Made by a program: the position numbers and the translations under genes
Assembly (NCBI GenBank): GCA_012838685.1
Contig: DUOU01000254.1
Location: 1 to 29,205, forward strand
Origin: Bacteroidota bacterium
GTDB lineage: Bacteria; Bacteroidota; Bacteroidia; Bacteroidales; VadinHA17
Direction: 5' to 3'
DNA: 29,205 bases
Shown here: one piece after another, positions 27,130 to 29,205 of the stretch
Position numbering within the stretch: the first letter of the stretch is position 1
Layout: each line of letters opens with the position of its first letter
Notes under the pieces: model-generated
Databases searched by the model: none
Seen by the model: the letters and a program-made list of their open reading frames with translations, nothing else
What the model was told of the DNA's origin: nothing

Positions 27130-29205
27130 CTACTGGTTCTCTGTTCTGGTAACTTTTAAGATTCCTTTTAGGGACTGTATCTTTCTTATAACACCGTATA
27201 AAACATCATTATTAGCAACTGTTATATTAAGTATTCCTTCAAATAGACCTTCATCTATTTTATAGCTAAAACTACGTACAGAGATATTGAACGACTTAAG
27301 AATTTCATCGATTCTGTTGATAATCCCCACCTCCTCGATACCGCTGATCCTGATCGATGAAAGAAATGAAGGCATGGTTTTAGTTGACGTCCAGGTGGCT
27401 CCAATAATCCTGTAAGGGTACCTCGCAAGCAAATTATTCGCGTTGGGACAACCCTTCCGATGTATTTTTATTCCATCTGATATTGTTACAAAACCAAATA
27501 TGGGATCCCCAAATACAGGATTGCAACATTTGGCCAATTTATAATCGAGCCCTTCCACCCTGTTCTCAATAATCAAATAGTCGGCAGATTGGTCATACGA
27601 CACTTCCTTAATTGATTCTTTTACTAAAGGATCATATGACAACGGTTGTTCGCTTACCTCGGATTCGTCCCTGCTAAGGATATTCTTAATTTCCAGTGGC
27701 TCTATCTTTCCGGTAGCAATCATAAAATAGAGATCCTGTGCCAGTTTCAAACTATAATGATTGAGCAATTTCTGGATTGTCATGTCATTATACCCTATCT
27801 TCCAGTTTTTAAGTCTCCGGGTCAGAATCTCCTTACCCTCAGCGGCAGCTTTTACCTTCTCTTCATTCAGTGCCTGCCTTATCCTGGATTTTGCTTTGTT
27901 CGTAACGACAAAGTTTAACCAATCCTGCTTTGGCTTCTGGTTTTTCGAACGGATAATATCTACGTGATCACCATTTTCCAAAATGTGCTTAATGGTTACG
28001 TTCTTGCCATTTACCTTTCCTCCCACACAAGATGTTCCAACGGCCGTATGTATATCAAACGCGAAATCAAGAACGGTAGACCCAACGGGCAATTGTCTGA
28101 TATCCCCTTTAGGGGTAAATACAAAAACCTCGTCAGAATAAAGTCCGGATTTAACCTGATCCAGGAACGCCTTATCCTCTTTTTCCGTGGATTCCAATAC
28201 CTCCCTCATCCTTGAGATCCAAACGTCGAGTCCACCCTCTCCTTTTACACCCTTGTACTTGAAATGAGCCGCCAAACCTCTTTCAGCTATTTCATCCATT
28301 CGTTCAGTACGTATCTGAACTTCAACCCAACGCCCACGGGGACCAACAACCGTAGCATGCAGAGATTCATATCCATTAGATTTGGGTACAGACAGCCAGT
28401 CCCTCAATCTACTGGGATTAGGTTGATAAAGATCGGCTACAATCGAATAAACACGCCAACAATCCGATTTTTCGTTTTCGGGCATACTATCGAGTATAAT
28501 CCGGATAGCGAACAGATCATAAACCTCCTCAAAAGTCACACCCTGCCTCTTCATCTTCTTCATAATAGAGTGAATAGATTTGGTTCGACTTTTGATGTGA
28601 AAATTGAAACCTTGTTTTTCTAAAGCGACTTGTAGAGGAGCGATAAACTCCTTAGCGTACTTATTGCGGGATGACACCGTCTGTTTCAGCTTCTCTTCAA
28701 TGAATTTGTATTGATCAGGCTCCAGAATCTTCACAGACTGATCCTCCATTTCCGATTTTATACTGTAAAACCCTAAACGATGAGCTAAAGGAGCATATAA
28801 AAAATAGGTCTCTGAAGCTAAAAGAAGCCTCTCTTTATCGGGCACCTTATCTATTTGTCTCATATATTCCAGGCGTTCGACCAACTTGATCAAAATAACC
28901 CTGATATCGTCCGCCAAACTCAAAAGCAGTTTTTTGAAGTTCTCGGCCTGGTAGGTCGACTGCATCGAATCAACATTGCTTATACGGGACAAGCCTTCGA
29001 GAATCTCTACGGCCTTGGATCCAAACTCTTTCTTTATATAATCATAATCAATATTCTGATTATCTGATGAATCATGCAATAAGGCAGTAACTATTGAAGT
29101 GACTCCTAAACCCATCTCAACAACAACCATTATGGCTACGTTTATTGAGTGGATTATCAAAGGTTCTCCGGTAATTGTCAACCTGTCTCCATAAACATTG
29201 ACGGC
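27130..29205 (-). CDS. Long RelA/SpoT-type (p)ppGpp synthetase, hydrolase site degenerate (partial)
   Basis: The minus frame is open to the right edge, so the N-terminus is missing; 691 residues are visible. In order they show an HD domain (about residues 1-150 of the visible part) and a synthetase domain with SRLRDWLSVPKSNGYESLHATV and VEVQIRTERMDEIAERGLAAHFKYK. A TGS domain (VFVFTPKGDIRQLPVG), a zinc-finger region with KCCNP and HRKGCPN, and a C-terminal ACT domain follow. It makes the alarmone (p)ppGpp on stalled ribosomes. The hydrolase motif is unusual: HDSSDN replaces HDVVEDT, and ERLEY replaces DRLHN, so the usual Glu-Asp and Asn are lost. RLRD in the synthetase loop resembles the RxKD of bifunctional enzymes rather than ExDD of RelA. 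I therefore do not choose between relA and spoT. Confidence 0.92.
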   Translation of the reverse strand, partial: AVNVYGDRLTITGEPLIIHSINVAIMVVVEMGLGVTSIVTALLHDSSDNQNIDYDYIKKEFGSKAVEILEGLSRISNVDSMQSTYQAENFKKLLLSLADDIRVILIKLVERLEYMRQIDKVPDKERLLLASETYFLYAPLAHRLGFYSIKSEMEDQSVKILEPDQYKFIEEKLKQTVSSRNKYAKEFIAPLQVALEKQGFNFHIKSRTKSIHSIMKKMKRQGVTFEEVYDLFAIRIILDSMPENEKSDCWRVYSIVADLYQPNPSRLRDWLSVPKSNGYESLHATVVGPRGRWVEVQIRTERMDEIAERGLAAHFKYKGVKGEGGLDVWISRMREVLESTEKEDKAFLDQVKSGLYSDEVFVFTPKGDIRQLPVGSTVLDFAFDIHTAVGTSCVGGKVNGKNVTIKHILENGDHVDIIRSKNQKPKQDWLNFVVTNKAKSRIRQALNEEKVKAAAEGKEILTRRLKNWKIGYNDMTIQKLLNHYSLKLAQDLYFMIATGKIEPLEIKNILSRDESEVSEQPLSYDPLVKESIKEVSYDQSADYLIIENRVEGLDYKLAKCCNPVFGDPIFGFVTISDGIKIHRKGCPNANNLLARYPYRIIGATWTSTKTMPSFLSSIRISGIEEVGIINRIDEILKSFNISVRSFSYKIDEGLFEGILNITVANNDVLYGVIRKIQSLKGILKVTRTENQ

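Noticed and set aside
1..29205. CRISPR arrays, insertion sequences, integrases, toxin-antitoxin pairs, phage genes
   Set aside because: No regularly spaced repeats, transposase or integrase motifs or small toxin-like pairs were seen on either strand.

Overview
The window is an AT-rich chromosomal segment of a Bacteroidota bacterium, most likely order Bacteroidales. Four things point there. Promoters have the form TTG-N20-TAnnTTTG, and Shine-Dalgarno sequences are mostly missing. The ribosomal gene cluster bL28-bL33-DUF4295-ftsY-rimO is typical of the phylum. The vitamin B12 uptake locus is built around BtuB, BtuG and BtuH lipoproteins. A CAAX-type M48 protease, TypA and a long RelA/SpoT protein fit as well. 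Genus cannot be told from the sequence alone. No phage, transposon, CRISPR or integron features were seen.

Layout. 1-318: 5' part of a YqaA/VTT-family membrane protein gene (minus strand), cut by the left edge. 319-828: no convincing gene; it holds a short ORF that may be a CinA-domain remnant, and a promoter followed by a structured RNA that ends in a terminator. 829-2282: M48/Ste24-like membrane protease, tRNA-Thr(CGU), tRNA-Gly(CCC), terminator. 2353-7169 (minus): corrinoid uptake operon btuH-btuG-surface lipoprotein-btuB, tightly packed. 7170-7682: leader of that operon with a cobalamin riboswitch, then divergent promoters. 7683-12073 (plus): cinA, rpmB, rpmG, DUF4295 gene, terminator, ftsY, rimO. 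12070-14621 (minus): clpC, broken by an apparent one-base deletion. 14870-18673 (plus): gyrA and a periplasmic TPR protein. 18918-22146 (minus): serine hydrolase and typA. 22435-22809 (plus): yccF. 22829-23689 (minus): membrane-anchored LytTR regulator. 23856-26916 (plus): fabH-fabF-fabG. 27130-29205 (minus): RelA/SpoT protein, cut by the right edge.

How the genes work together. The btu genes form one functional unit. The riboswitch senses B12, BtuH and BtuG are expected to capture corrinoid at the cell surface, BtuB imports it across the outer membrane using TonB, and the fourth lipoprotein is an uncharacterised partner. The Fab trio is an incomplete fatty-acid elongation set without an acyl carrier protein gene, next to a LytTR regulator. 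The rest is housekeeping: translation, protein targeting, topology, proteolysis and stringent response.

The points most worth checking are the unknown lipoprotein of the B12 locus, the degenerate hydrolase site of the Rel protein, Gly86 in the GyrA quinolone-resistance region, the clpC frameshift, and the RNA at 717-808. I did not find a clearly new multi-gene system; the B12 locus is the richest part.
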